DNA of 64,000 nucleotides from Kitagawia praeruptora (GCA_037693485.1 CM075346.1:52994001-53058000); one strand, 5' to 3'. Shown: positions 39,601 through 50,600, counted from the stretch's first letter. The notes: a model not told the origin generated them from the letters alone. Program-made: numbers and translations.

Positions 39601-41744
39601 TTGTTCTTGACTCGTTTGACCCATAATACTCAAGAAAGCTTCATTTTTGACTCGTTTGAGCATAGAAAGCTTTGTTCTTGACTTGTTTGACCCCTAAAAC
39701 TTCATTTTGGACTCGGTTGAACAAGAAAATTAATTTTGCTTCATTTTCGACTCGTTGAGCATGGAAACCACTTGTAACTTTGTTCTTGATTCGTTTGACC
39801 CCTAATACTCACTAAAACTTCATTTTAGACTCGTTTGAACAAGAAAATTAATTTTGCTTAATTTTTGACTCGTTTGAGTTTGGAAACCACTTGGAGCTTT
39901 GTTCTTGACTCGTTTGACACCTAATACTCAAGAAAGCTTCATTTTTGACTCGTTTGAGCATGGAAACCACTTATACTTTGTTCTTGACTCGTTTGACCCC
40001 TAATACTAAAGAAAGCTTCATTTTTGACTCGTTTGAGCATAGAAAGCTTTGTTTTTGACTCCTTTGACCCCTAGAACTCACAAAAATTTCATTTTGGACT
40101 CGTTTGAACAAGAAATTTAATTTTGCTTCATTTTTGACTCGTTTCAGCATGGAAACCACTTGTAACTTTGTTCTTGACTCGTTTGACCACTAATACTCAA
40201 GAAAGCTTCATTTTTGACTCGTTTGAGCATATAAAGCTTTGTTCTTGACTCGTTTGACCCCTAAAACTCACTAAAACGCCATTTTGGACTCGGTTGAACA
40301 AGAAAATTAATTTTGCTTCATTTTCGACTCGTTTGAGCATGGAAACCACTTGTAACTTTGTTCTTGATTCAGTTGACCTCTAATACTCACTAAAACTTCA
40401 TTTCAGACTCGTTTGAACAAGAAAATTAATTTTGCTTAATTTTTGACTCGTTTGAGTTTGGAAACCACTTGGAGCTTTGTTCTTGACTCGTTTGACCCAT
40501 AATACTCAAGAAAGCTTCATTTTTGACTCGTTTGAGCATAGAAAGCTTTGTTCTTGACTTGTTTGACCCCTAAAACTTCATTTTGGACTCGGTTGAACAA
40601 GAAAATTAATTTTGCTTCATTTTCGACTCGTTGAGCATGGAAACCACTTGTAACTTTGTTCTTGATTCGTTTGACCCCTAATACTCACTAAAACTTCATT
40701 TTAGACTCGTTTGAACAAGAAAATTAATTTTGCTTAATTTTTGACTCGTTTGAGTTTGGAAACCACTTGGAGCTTTGTTCTTAACTCGTTTGACCCCTAA
40801 TACTCAAGAAAGCTTCATTTTTGACTCGTTTGAGCATGGAAACCACTTATACTTTGTTCTTGACTCGTTTGACCCCTAATACTAAAGAAAGCTTCATTTT
40901 TGACTCGTTTGAGCATAGAAAGCTTTGTTTTTGACTCCTTTGACCCCTAGAACTCACAAAAATTTCATTTTGGACTCGTTTGAACAAGAAATTTAATTTT
41001 GCTTCATTTTTGACTCGTTTCAGCATGGAAACCACTTGTAACTTTGTTCTTGACTCGTTTGACCACTAATACTCAAGAAAGCTTCATTTTTGACTCGTTT
41101 GAGCATAGAAAGCTTTGTTCTTGACTCGTTTGACCCCTAAAACTCACTAAAACGTCATTTTGGACTCGGTTGAACATGAAAATTAATTTTGCTTCATTTT
41201 CGACTCGTTTGAGCATGGAAACCACTTGTAACTTTGTTCTTGATTCAGTTGACCCCTAATACTCACTAAAACTTCATTTCAGACTCGTTTGAACAAGAAA
41301 ATTGATTTTGCTTAATTTTTGACTCGTTTGAGTTTGGAAACCACTTGGAGCTTTGTTCTTGACTCGTTTGACACCTAATACTCAAGAAAGCTTCTTTTTT
41401 GACTCGTTTGAGCATAGAAACCTCTTGTAGCTTTGTTCTTGACTCGCTTGACCCCTAGAACTCACAAAAATTTCATTTTGGACTCGTTTGAACAAGAAAA
41501 TTAATTTTGCTTCATTTTTGACTCGTTTAAGCATGGAAACCACTTGTAACTTTGTTCTTGACTCGTTTGAGCATAGAAAGCTTTGTTCTTGACTTGTTTG
41601 ACCCCTAAAACTTCATTTTGGACTCGGTTGAACAAGAAAATTAATTTTGCTTCATTTTTGACTCGTTTGAGCATGGAAACCACTTGTAACTTTGTTCTTG
41701 ATTCGTTCGACCCCTAATACTCACTGAAACTTCATTTTAGACTC
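33661..41744. repeat. Satellite array with 1,085-, 876- and 4,469-bp periods
   Basis: Using the CCACTTATACTTTG subunit as anchor, equivalent points fall at 33204, 34627, 35503, 36588, 37673, 39095, 39971 and 40847. The spacings are about 1423, 876, 1085, 1085, 1422, 876 and 876 bp. So 33204-37672 is a composite of about 4,469 bp that begins again at 37673, with an 876-bp module then duplicated in tandem (39095-40846). Marker variants are GCATCAAAAGC (34275, 38743), GCATATAAAGC, GACTTGTTTG and AAACCTCTTGTAGC (36077, 37162, 38247). The array ends at the left target-site duplication of the first insertion. Confidence 0.9.
41727..41744 (+). repeat. Left target-site duplication of insertion 1
   Basis: AAACTTCATTTTAGACTC directly precedes the insertion and recurs after its poly(A) tail at 43978-43995. 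Fifteen bases are unambiguous; the three leading A could belong to the tail. An uninterrupted equivalent of this satellite site is present near 60285-60320, where the same bases run on into GTTTGAACAAG. Confidence 0.93.
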
Positions 41745-41757
41745 AAAAACCTGACCA

Positions 41758-41826
41758 ATGAGAGTCGTATTCTCTCTGACCTCTCTCTAACCTCTCTCTA
41801 AAATCCCTAAATTTCTTCTAGCCTCC
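41758..41826 (+). other. CT-rich leader with broken upstream start
   Basis: Thirteen bases after the insertion point lies ATGAGAGTCGT, which encodes MRVVFSL in the same frame as the long ORF downstream. The frame is closed by TAA at 41788-41790, inside a tandemly repeated pyrimidine stretch (CCTCTCTCTAA then CCTCTCTCTAA), and continues without further stops to ATG 41827. The second insertion has the same MRVVFSL start without this stop. The ancestral start may therefore have been here, with the stop arising by slippage of the CT repeat. CT-rich leaders are common in plant transcripts and LINE 5' regions. Confidence 0.6.
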
Positions 41827-43770
41827 ATGTTTTTTCAGCCCAATCTACACCTTCAATCCATTAGATCTAAATTTCTCCTTCCTAAATCCACCTTCCCCTT
41901 TCTTATCTCTCACCCTCAACCCAAAAATTCCTTTAATTTTGTCCGTTTTTTGGTGAGGTCTTGGCAGTTCGGTTCTGTGGATCTGGAGAATGGACCAGTA
42001 GTGTTCCATTCTTCTCTGACAAATAGCATCACTCTCGGAGTGGTTTATGCTATGGAGGCCTTGGGAGATGGCTTGATCTACGATCGGAATGGTTTTGACC
42101 TGTTAGCGCCTACTTTGTTTGAAGATGTGAAAGATGCGGACTCGTTTGCTGGGGGTCTCTGGTTGATTACTTTTAGTATTCAATCAAGTTTTCTTATGGC
42201 TGTGTCTAATGAACGCCATATGTTTGCTAATATGACTTTGCGATTGATTCCGGAATTCTTGGACTTTCGATCTAAAGATATGTTGGTTTTCTTGATTTCT
42301 GGGTTGAAGGGCTACCCTTGTCTGTTGCGAGATGCTTCACTAAGGTCGCTTATTGAAGGGGAGTTCTTAGTACTTAGTCGCGACATTTTTTCTGTTGAGA
42401 CTTTGTATGGAGGAATCGTTCATGTTGAGAGCTTGCTTAGCTCTAGTAGATCTTTTAATCGACATATGGAAGGTAATGCTTCTATGGGAAAGTCGGAAGA
42501 TGAGAACCACGCGTGCGAGGGTCATTTTATTCGATTCATGGGCACTTTTGCTGTTAATCGCACACAGATGGAAGGGGAAACCCTTATGACATTGAAGATA
42601 TCTGATAAAAGGTCTCGGAGATGGGATTCATCGGAAGCGTTTTCTCCGAATGGGATGGTAAACTATGGTATCATAATTGAAGAACGAAGCATTGTAAATG
42701 ATGGCTTAGTGCCTGCTGAAATGTCTAAAAGAGTGGATACGCAGGACCTCGTTGAGACTTTCGTTGAGATGAGGTTGTGTATGGTATTGCTGGATGTTAT
42801 AACTTGGGATGTTATCCCAGACTCTGGAGGTTCTGACTTTTTGTTACATGTTGGGGTCATTGACAATGATCAGCTCGTATGGGTAGATTTGGGTCATGAT
42901 ACTCGGTTTATTGGAGTTAATGTGAGGCTCGTTGCTGCTTCCTGTAAGGAGAAGTATCATTATGAGAATTGTTATTCCGAGCTGACTATCACTGTAAAGA
43001 TAGATGAAGTGTTACTCTGTTCTCATGGTTACATGTCCAATGGACTCAAACGATGGGTGAGCTGGGTTCTTGCCGTGCCTGCAAAAAGAGATCTCCGCTA
43101 TATTAGCAGGAAGAATGAAACAAAAATGGTTGTGTCTGATGGTTGTCATATGGGCTTTTTTAATCAGTTGGGGGCTGGTTCTCCTTCTAATGGAAAGTTA
43201 GCCGGTGGTGCTTTCTTGGAGGCCAACTCTCATGTTGAGGGATGTCATATGGATGTTTTTGATGAAGTGCGGCTGTGTCACTTGGTTCATCTGCTGCTTC
43301 TCATTACTATGGGCTTTGTGAGACATGTGCCTAGTCTCAATTTTAGGGATGTTGGGATGGTGATTATTTGCAAAGCCGGGAAGCATGTGAATGCTGTCCA
43401 GATGGATGAGAGATCTAAGGAGTGTTGCTCCCAAGCTTGCTGCGGGGTTTATCTCAATCAAGAGCGTTGCTGCGTTTCTTTGAGGCTGGGGTTTAGGTAC
43501 TTCCTGCCATGCCATTGCGAATTCTGTAAGGATTCTTTGCACAAGGATGTTGCCGTTGGGCAGTTGATAATGGTGGGAAGCTCTCAGGTGTTTGATGGAG
43601 AGCGCAAAATTTGCATTCTGCTAGGTTATTGCGCAGATTGGATTCTGCTAGACTCAATGATGCAGGGGACCGTTGATAGCATAGCAATCATGGCTTATTG
43701 TCCAGATTGGTGTCCAGTTGAACCTGTTTGCTGTAGTGCTGCAGTGCTACTCGGGTTGCCCATGCCATAG
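41827..43770 (+). CDS. 647-aa protein of unknown function carried by insertion 1
   Basis: The frame runs 647 codons from ATG to TAG. That is far longer than chance would allow and it occupies most of the element. I do not recognise the family. There is no visible reverse transcriptase, endonuclease, RNase H or standard CCHC zinc knuckle. The N-terminus is basic and rich in Pro and Ser. A stretch with DGCHM (438-442), LGAGSPSN, KLAGGAFLEAN and GCHM (472-475) is closely matched in the second insertion. The C-terminal part has cysteine clusters, CCSQACC (533-539), CC (548-549) and CHCEFC (562-567), which could bind metal but match no standard spacing that I know. A YC-(A/P)-DW motif occurs twice near the end. 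A gag- or ORF1-like RNA-binding protein is possible but unproven. The ATG at 41827 is the first in frame after the leader stop. Confidence 0.6.
   Translation: MFFQPNLHLQSIRSKFLLPKSTFPFLISHPQPKNSFNFVRFLVRSWQFGSVDLENGPVVFHSSLTNSITLGVVYAMEALGDGLIYDRNGFDLLAPTLFEDVKDADSFAGGLWLITFSIQSSFLMAVSNERHMFANMTLRLIPEFLDFRSKDMLVFLISGLKGYPCLLRDASLRSLIEGEFLVLSRDIFSVETLYGGIVHVESLLSSSRSFNRHMEGNASMGKSEDENHACEGHFIRFMGTFAVNRTQMEGETLMTLKISDKRSRRWDSSEAFSPNGMVNYGIIIEERSIVNDGLVPAEMSKRVDTQDLVETFVEMRLCMVLLDVITWDVIPDSGGSDFLLHVGVIDNDQLVWVDLGHDTRFIGVNVRLVAASCKEKYHYENCYSELTITVKIDEVLLCSHGYMSNGLKRWVSWVLAVPAKRDLRYISRKNETKMVVSDGCHMGFFNQLGAGSPSNGKLAGGAFLEANSHVEGCHMDVFDEVRLCHLVHLLLLITMGFVRHVPSLNFRDVGMVIICKAGKHVNAVQMDERSKECCSQACCGVYLNQERCCVSLRLGFRYFLPCHCEFCKDSLHKDVAVGQLIMVGSSQVFDGERKICILLGYCADWILLDSMMQGTVDSIAIMAYCPDWCPVEPVCCSAAVLLGLPMP
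43138..43253 (+). other. Shared 116-nt module, copy in insertion 1
   Basis: This segment matches 55221-55336 at about 103 of 116 positions with no gaps, in the same reading frame. Sequence just outside it in the two elements is not obviously alignable by eye. It encodes DGCHM, LGAGSPSN, KLAGGAFLEAN and a second GCHM, so its two ends resemble each other. Several of the differences fall at third codon positions or are conservative, which hints at constraint on the protein. A recombined or structurally constrained nucleic-acid module is an alternative. Confidence 0.8.
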
Positions 43771-43980
43771 TTGTTAATTTGTGATGTTGTTCTTTAAGAT
43801 TTTCTGTGTTCATTAGGTTTTTGTTTTATTGTTGAACTCTATGTGGATTGCTAGTTTTTCTAGCATTATTGATGTCTTTCTTAGTTGTTTAGTTAGGTAG
43901 ATGTGATACTAATCGCGGGGTATGCCCCTAGAGATGTAATCATTTGCCTATGGTATAAATTTTAATTAGCAAAAAAAAAA
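43771..43980 (+). other. 3' untranslated tail and poly(A) of insertion 1
   Basis: About 200 T-rich bases follow the stop codon. The last 65 or so resemble the end of the other insertion: TCGCGGGGTATGCCCCTA (43913-43930), then TATGGTATAAATTTTAATTA and GC before the A run at 43971-43980. GGGG-TATG-CCCC can fold as a short hairpin. LINE reverse transcriptases often recognise a conserved 3' tail, so this is the likely mobilisation signal (inference). No AATAAA polyadenylation signal was seen close to the tail. Confidence 0.7.
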
Positions 43981-43995
43981 CTTCATTTTAGACTC
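43978..43995 (+). repeat. Right target-site duplication of insertion 1
   Basis: AAACTTCATTTTAGACTC repeats the 18 bases at 41727-41744. The satellite then resumes with GTTTTAACAAGAAAATTAAT, exactly where it was interrupted apart from one G-to-T change. Confidence 0.93.
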
Positions 43996-44659
43996 GTTTT
44001 AACAAGAAAATTAATTTTGCTTAATTTTTGACTCGTTTTAGTTTGGAAACCACTTGGAGCTTTGTTCTTGACTCGTTTGACCCCTAATACTCAAGAAAGC
44101 TTCATTTTTGACTCGTTTGAGCATAGAAAGCTTTGTTCTTGACTCGTTTGACCCCTAAAACTTCATTTTGGACTCGGTTGAATAAGAAAATTAATTTTGC
44201 TTCATTTTTGACTCGTTTGAGCATGGAAACCACTTGTAACTTTGTTCTTGATTCGTTTGACCCCTAATACTCACTGAAACTTCATTTTAGACTCGTTTGA
44301 ACAAGAAAATTAATTTTGCTTTTTAATTTTGCTTAACTTATCAAAAAAAAAAATATTTGCTTAATTTTTGACTCGTTTTAGTTTGGAAACCACTTGGAGC
44401 TTCGTTCTTGACTCGTTTGACCCCTAATACTCAAGAAAGCTTCATTTTTGACTCGTTTGAGCATAGAAAGCTTTGTTCTTGACTTGTTTGACCCCTAAAA
44501 CTCACTAAAACGTCATTTTGGACTCGGTTGAACATGAAAATTAATTTTGCTTCATTTTCGACTCGTTTGAGCATGGAAACCACTTGTAACTTTGTTCTTG
44601 ATTCAGTTGACCCCTAATACTCACTAAAACTTCATTTCAAACTCGTTTGAACAAGAAAA
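43996..44659. repeat. Satellite between insertion 1 and the 2,610-bp repeats
   Basis: Normal A/B/C subunits in the order of the first part of the 1,524-bp HOR, including the A-tract subunit (near 44344). They carry scattered private changes such as CTTCGTTCTTG near 44401 and TTTCAAACTCG near 44637. No gene. Confidence 0.9.
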
Positions 44660-47600
44660 TTGATTTTGCTTAATTTTTGACTCGTTTGAGTTTGGAAACC
44701 ACTTGGAGCTTTGTTCTTGACTCGTTTGACACCTAATACTCAAGAAAGCTTCTTTTTTGACTCGTTTGAGCATAGAAACCTCTTGTAGCTTTGTTCTTGA
44801 CTCGTTTTACCCCTAAAACTCACAAAAATTTCATTTTGGACTCGTTTGAACAAGAAAATTAAGTTTGCTTCATTTTTGACTCGTTTAAGCATGAAAACCA
44901 CTTGTAACTTTGTTCTTGACTCGTTTGACCCCTAATACTCAAGAAAGCTTCATTTTTGACTCGTTTGAGCATAGAAAGCTTTGTTTTTGACTCCTTTGAC
45001 CCCTAGAACTCACAAAAATTTCATTTTGGACTCGTTTGAACAAGAAATTTAATTTTGCTTCATTTTTGACTCGTTTCAGCATGGAAACCACTTGTAACTT
45101 TGTTCTTGACTCGTTTGACCACTAATACTCAAGAAAGCTTCATTTTTGACTCGTTTGAGCATAGAAAGCTTTGTTCTTGACTCGTTTGACCCCTAAAACT
45201 CACTAAAACGTCATTTTGGACTTTGTTGAACATGAAAATTAATTTTGCTTCATTTTCGACTCGTTTGAGCATGGAAACCACTTGTAACTTTGTTCTTGAT
45301 TCAGTTGACCCCTAATACTCACTAAAACTTCATTTCAGACTCGTTTGAACAAGAAAATTGATTTTGCTTAATTTTTGACTCGTTTGAGTTTGGAAACCAC
45401 TTGGAGCTTTGTTCTTGACTCGTTTGACACCTAATACTCAAGAAAGCTTCTTTTTTGACTCGTTTGAGCATAGAAACCTCTTGTAGCTTTGTTCTTGACT
45501 CGCTTGACCCCTAGAACTCACAAAAATTTCATTTTGGACTCGTTTGAACAAGAAAATTAATTTTGCTTCATTTTTGACTCGTTTAAGCATGAAAACCACT
45601 TGTAACTTTGTTCTTGACTCGTTTGACCCCTAATACTCAAGAAAACTTCATTTTTGGCTCGTTTGAGCATAGAAAGATTTGTTCTTGACTCGTTTGACCC
45701 CTAAAACTCACTAAAATTTCATTTTGGACTCGGTTGAAAAAGAAAATTAATTTTGCTTCATTTTCGACTCGTTGAGCATGGAAACCACTTGTAACTTTGT
45801 TCTTGATTCGTTTGACCCATAATACTCACTAAAACTTCATTTTAGACTCGTTTGAACAAGAAAATTAATTTTGCTTAATTTTTGACTCGTTTGAGTTTGG
45901 AAACCACTTGGAGCTTTGTTCTTAACTCGTTTGACCCCTAATACTCAAGAAAGCTTCATTTTTGACTCGTTTGAGCATCAAAAGCTTTGTTCTTGACTCG
46001 TTTGACCCATAAAACTTCATTTTGGACTCGGTTGAATAAGAAAATTAATTTTGCTTCATTTTTTACTCGTTTGAGCATGGAAACCACTTGTAATTTTGTT
46101 CTTGATTCGTTTGACCCCTAATACTCACTGAAACTTCATTTTAGAATCGTTTGAACAAGAAAATTAATTTTGCTTTTTAATTTTGCTTAACTTATCAAAA
46201 AAAAAGATTTGCTTAATTTTTGACTCGTTTTAGTTTGGAAACCACTTGGAGCTTTGTTCTTGACTCGTTTGACCCCTAATACTCAAGAAAGCTTCATTTT
46301 TGACTCGTTTGAGCATGGAAACCACTTATACTTTGTTCTTGACTCGTTTGACCCCTAATACTAAAGAAAGCTTCATTTTTGACTCGTTTGAGCATAGAAA
46401 TCTTTGTTTTTGACTCCTTTGACCCCTAGAACTCACAAAAATTTCATTTTGGACTCGTTTGAACAAGAAATTTAATTTTGCTTCATTTTTGACTCGTTTC
46501 AGCATGGAAACCACTTGTAACTTTGTTCTTGACTCGTTTGACCACTAATACTCAAGAAAGCTTCATTTTTGACTCGTTTGAGCATATAAAGCTTTGTTCT
46601 TGACTCGTTTGACCCCTAAAACTCACTAAAACGTCATTTTGGACTCGGTTCAACAAGAAAATTAATTTTGCTTCATTTTCGACTCGTTTGAGCATGGAAA
46701 CCACTTGTAACTTTGTTCTTGATTCAGTTGACCCCTAATACTCACTAAAACTTCATTTCAGACACGTTTGAACAAGAAAATTAATTTTGCTTAATTTTTG
46801 ACTCGTTTGAGTTTGGAAACCACTTGGAGCTTTGTTCTTGACTCGTTTGACCCATAATACTCAAGAAAGCTTCATTTTTGACTCGTTTGAGCATAGAAAG
46901 CTTTAGTCTTGACTCGTTTGACCCCTAAAACTTCATTTTGGACTCGGTTGAACAAGAAATTTAATTTTGCTTCATTTTTGACTCGTTTCAGCATGGAAAC
47001 CACTTGTAACTTTGTTCTTGACTCATTTGACCACTAATACTCAAGAAAGCTTCAATTTTGACTCGTTTGAGCATATAAAGCTCTGTTCTTGACTCGTTTG
47101 ACCCCTAACACTCACTAAAACGTCATTTTGGACTCGGTTGAACAAGAAAATTAATTTTGCTTCATTTTCGACTCGTTTGAGCATGGAAATCACTTGTAAC
47201 TTTGTTCTTCATTTAGTTGACCCCTAATACTCACTAAAACATCATTTCAGACTCGTTTGAATAAGAAAATTAATTTTGCTTAATTTTTGACTCGTTTGAG
47301 TTTGGAAACCACTTGGAGCTTTGTTCTTGACTCGTTTGACACCTAATACACAAGAAAGCTTCTTTTTTGACTCGTTTGAGCAAAGAAACCTCTTGTAGCT
47401 TTGTTCTTGACTCGTTTTACCCCTAAAACTCACAAAAATTTCATTTTGGACTCGTTTGAACAAGAAAATTAATTTTGCTTCATTTTTGACTCGTTTAAGC
47501 ATGAAAACCACTTGTAACTTTGTTCTTGACTCGTTTGACCCCTAATACTCAAGAAAGCTTCATTTTTGACTCGTTTGAGCATAGAAAGCTTTGTTTTTGA

Positions 47601-50600
47601 CTCCTTTGACCCCTAGAACTCACAAAAATTTCATTTTGGACTCGTTTGAACAAGAAATTTAATTTTGCTTCATTTTTGACTCGTTTCAGCATGGAAACCA
47701 CTTGTAACTTTGTTCTTGACTCGTTTGACCACTAATACTCAAGAAAGCTTCATTTTTGACTCGTTTGAGCATAGAAAGCTTTGTTCTTGACTCGTTTGAC
47801 CCCTAAAACTCACTAAAACGTCATTTTGGACTCGGTTGAACATGAAAATTAATTTTGCTTCATTTTCGACTCGTTTGAGCATGGAAACCACTTGTAACTT
47901 TGTTCTTGATTCAGTTGACCCCTAATACTCACTAAAACTTCATTTCAGACTCGTTTGAACAAGAAAATTGATTTAGCTTAATTTTTGACTCGTTTGAGTT
48001 TGCAAACCACTTGGAGCTTTGTTCTTGACTCGTTTGACACCTAATACTCAAGAAAGCTTCTTTTTTGACTCGTTTGAGCATAGAAACCTCTTGTAGCTTT
48101 GTTCTTGACTCGCTTGACCCCTAGAACTCACAAAAATTTCATTTTGGACTCGTTTGAACAAGAAAATTAATTTTGCTTCATTTTTGACTCGTTTAAGCAT
48201 GGAAACCACTTGTAACTTTGTTCTTGACTCGTTTGACCCCTAATACTCAAGAAAACTTCATTTTTGGCTCGTTTGAGCATAGAAAGATTTGTTCTTGACT
48301 CGTTTGACCACTAAAACTCACTAAAATTTCATTTTGGACTCGGTTGAAAAAGAAAATTAATTTTGCTTCATTTTCAACTCGTTGAGCATGGAAACCACTT
48401 GTAACTTTGTTCTTGATTCGTTTGACCCCTAATACTCACTAAAACTTCATTTTAGACTCATTTGAACAAGAAAATTAATTTTGCTTAATTTTTGACTCGT
48501 TTGAGTTTGGAAACCACTTGGAGCTTTGTTCTTAACTCGTTTGACCCCTAATACTCAAGAAAGCTTCATTTTTGACTCGTTTGAGCATCAAAAGCTTTGT
48601 TCTTGACTCGTTTGACCCATAAAACTTCATTTTGGACTCGGTTGAATAAGAAAATTAATTTTGCTTCATTTTTTACTCGTTTGAGCATGGAAACCACTTG
48701 TAATTTTGTTCTTGATTCGTTTGACCCCTAATACTCACTGAAACTTCATTTTAGAATCGTTTGAACAAGAAAATTAATTTTGCTTTTTAATTTTGCTTAA
48801 CTTATTAAAAAAAAAGATTTGCTTAATTTTTGACTCGTTTTAGTTTGGAAACCACTTGGAGCTTTGTTCTTGACTCGTTTGACCCCTAATACTCAAGAAA
48901 GCTTCATTTTTGACTCGTTTGAGCATGGAAACCACTTATACTTTGTTCTTGACTCGTTTGACCCCTAATACTAAAGAAAGCTTCATTTTTGACTCGTTTG
49001 AGCATAGAAAGCTTTGTTTTTGACTCCTTTGACCCCTAGAACTCACAAAAATTTCATTTTGGACTCGTTTGAACAAGAAATTTAATTTTGCTTCATTTTT
49101 GACTCGTTTCAGCATGGAAACCACTTGTAACTTTGTTCTTGACTCGTTTGACCAATAATACTCAAGAAAGCTTCATTTTTGACTCGTTTGAGCATATAAA
49201 GCTTTGTTCTTGACTCGTTTGACCCCTAAAACTCACTAAAACGTCATTTTGGACTCGGTTCAACAAGAAAATTAATTTTGCTTCATTTTCGACTCGTTTG
49301 AGCATGGAAACCACTTGTAACTTTGTTCTTGATTCAGTTGACCCCTAATACTCACTAAAACTTCATTTCAGACACGTTTGAACAAGAAAATTAATTTTGC
49401 TTAATTTTTGACTCGTTTGAGTTTGGAAACCACTTGGAGCTTTGTTCTTGACTCGTTTGACCCATAATACTCAAGAAAGCTTCATTTTTGACTCGTTTGA
49501 GCATAGAAAGCTTTAGTCTTGACTCGTTTGACCCCTAAAACTTCATTTTGGACTCGGTTGAACAAGAAATTTAATTTTGCTTCATTTTTGACTCGTTTCA
49601 GCATGGAAACCACTTGTAACTTTGTTCTTGACTCATTTGACCACTAATACTCAAGAAAGCTTCAATTTTGACTCGTTTGAGCATATAAAGCTCTGTTCTT
49701 GACTCGTTTGACCCCTAACACTCACTAAAACGTCATTTTGGACTCGGTTGAACAAGAAAATTAATTTTGCTTCATTTTCGACTCGTTTGAGCATGGAAAT
49801 CACTTGTAACTTTGTTCTTCATTTAGTTGACCCCTAATACTCACTAAAACATCATTTCAGACTCGTTTGAATAAGAAAATTAATTTTGCTTAATTTTTGA
49901 CTCGTTTGAGTTTGGAAACCACTTGGAGCTTTGTTCTTGACTCGTTTGACACCTAATACTCAAGAAAGCTTCTTTTTTGACTCGTTTGAGCAAAGAAACC
50001 TCTTGTAGCTTTGTTCTTGACTCGTTTTACCCCTAAAACTCACAAAAATTTCATTTTGGACTCGTTTGAACAAGAAAATTAATTTTGCTTCATTTTTGAC
50101 TCGTTTAAGCATGAAAACCACTTGTAACTTTGTTCTTGACTCGTTTGACCCCTAATACTCAAGAAAGCTTCATTTTTGACTCGTTTGAGAATAGAAAGCT
50201 TTGTTTTTTACTCCTTTGACCCCTAGAACTCACAAAAATTTCATTTTGGACTCGTTTGAACAAGAAATTTAATTTTGCTTCATTTTTGACTCGTTTCAGC
50301 ATGGAAACCACTTGTAACTTTGTTCTTGACTCGTTTGACCACTAATACTCAAGAAAGCTTCATTTTTGACTCGTTTGAGCATAGAAAGCTTTGTTCTTGA
50401 CTCGTTTGACCCCTAAAACTCACTAAAACGTCATTTTGGACTCGGTTGAACATGAAAATTAATTTTGCTTCATTTTCGACTCGTTTGAGCATGGAAACCA
50501 CTTGTAACTTTGTTCTTGATTCAGTTGACCCCTAATACTCACTAAAACTTCATTTCAGACTCGTTTGAACAAGAAAATTGATTTAGCTTAATTTTTGACT

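Larger units (their letters stand above)
41745..43980 (+). mobile_element. Poly(A)-tailed LINE-like non-autonomous retroposon, copy 1
   Basis: A non-satellite segment of about 2.2 kb begins sharply after the left target-site duplication and ends in about ten A before the right copy of the same duplication. That combination is the hallmark of target-primed reverse transcription as carried out by LINE machinery (established knowledge). It contains a short leader, one long frame to 43770, and about 200 bp of 3' untranslated sequence. It has no terminal repeats, no endonuclease or reverse transcriptase motif that I can see, and no introns to splice. It shares both ends and a central module with the insertion at 53558, so it belongs to a family. 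Mobilisation in trans by an unseen LINE is inferred. A processed retrogene is the main alternative, weakened by the presence of two related copies with the same start and the same tail. Confidence 0.85.

Noticed and set aside
1..41744. W-box-like TTGACT/TTGACC motifs in almost every subunit
   Set aside because: The motif is part of the fixed subunit box, so its density follows from amplification. There is no gene nearby that it could regulate.
43138..43253. Possible RNase H start in the DGCHM...GAG stretch
   Set aside because: It superficially resembles the DG-x-GAGG opening of plant LINE RNase H, but the following catalytic E and D spacing and the conserved glycine run are missing.
42395..43687. 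Short ORFs at 42395-42589 (+), 42663-42866 (-), 43198-43542 (-) and 43493-43687 (-) inside insertion 1
   Set aside because: They overlap the 647-codon frame and look like shadows of its composition; nothing is recognisable in them.
41745..43980. LTR-type small elements (TRIM/LARD) or Helitron
   Set aside because: No terminal direct repeats and no TC...CTRR ends. Target duplications of 15-18 bp with an A-tail fit a LINE mechanism instead.
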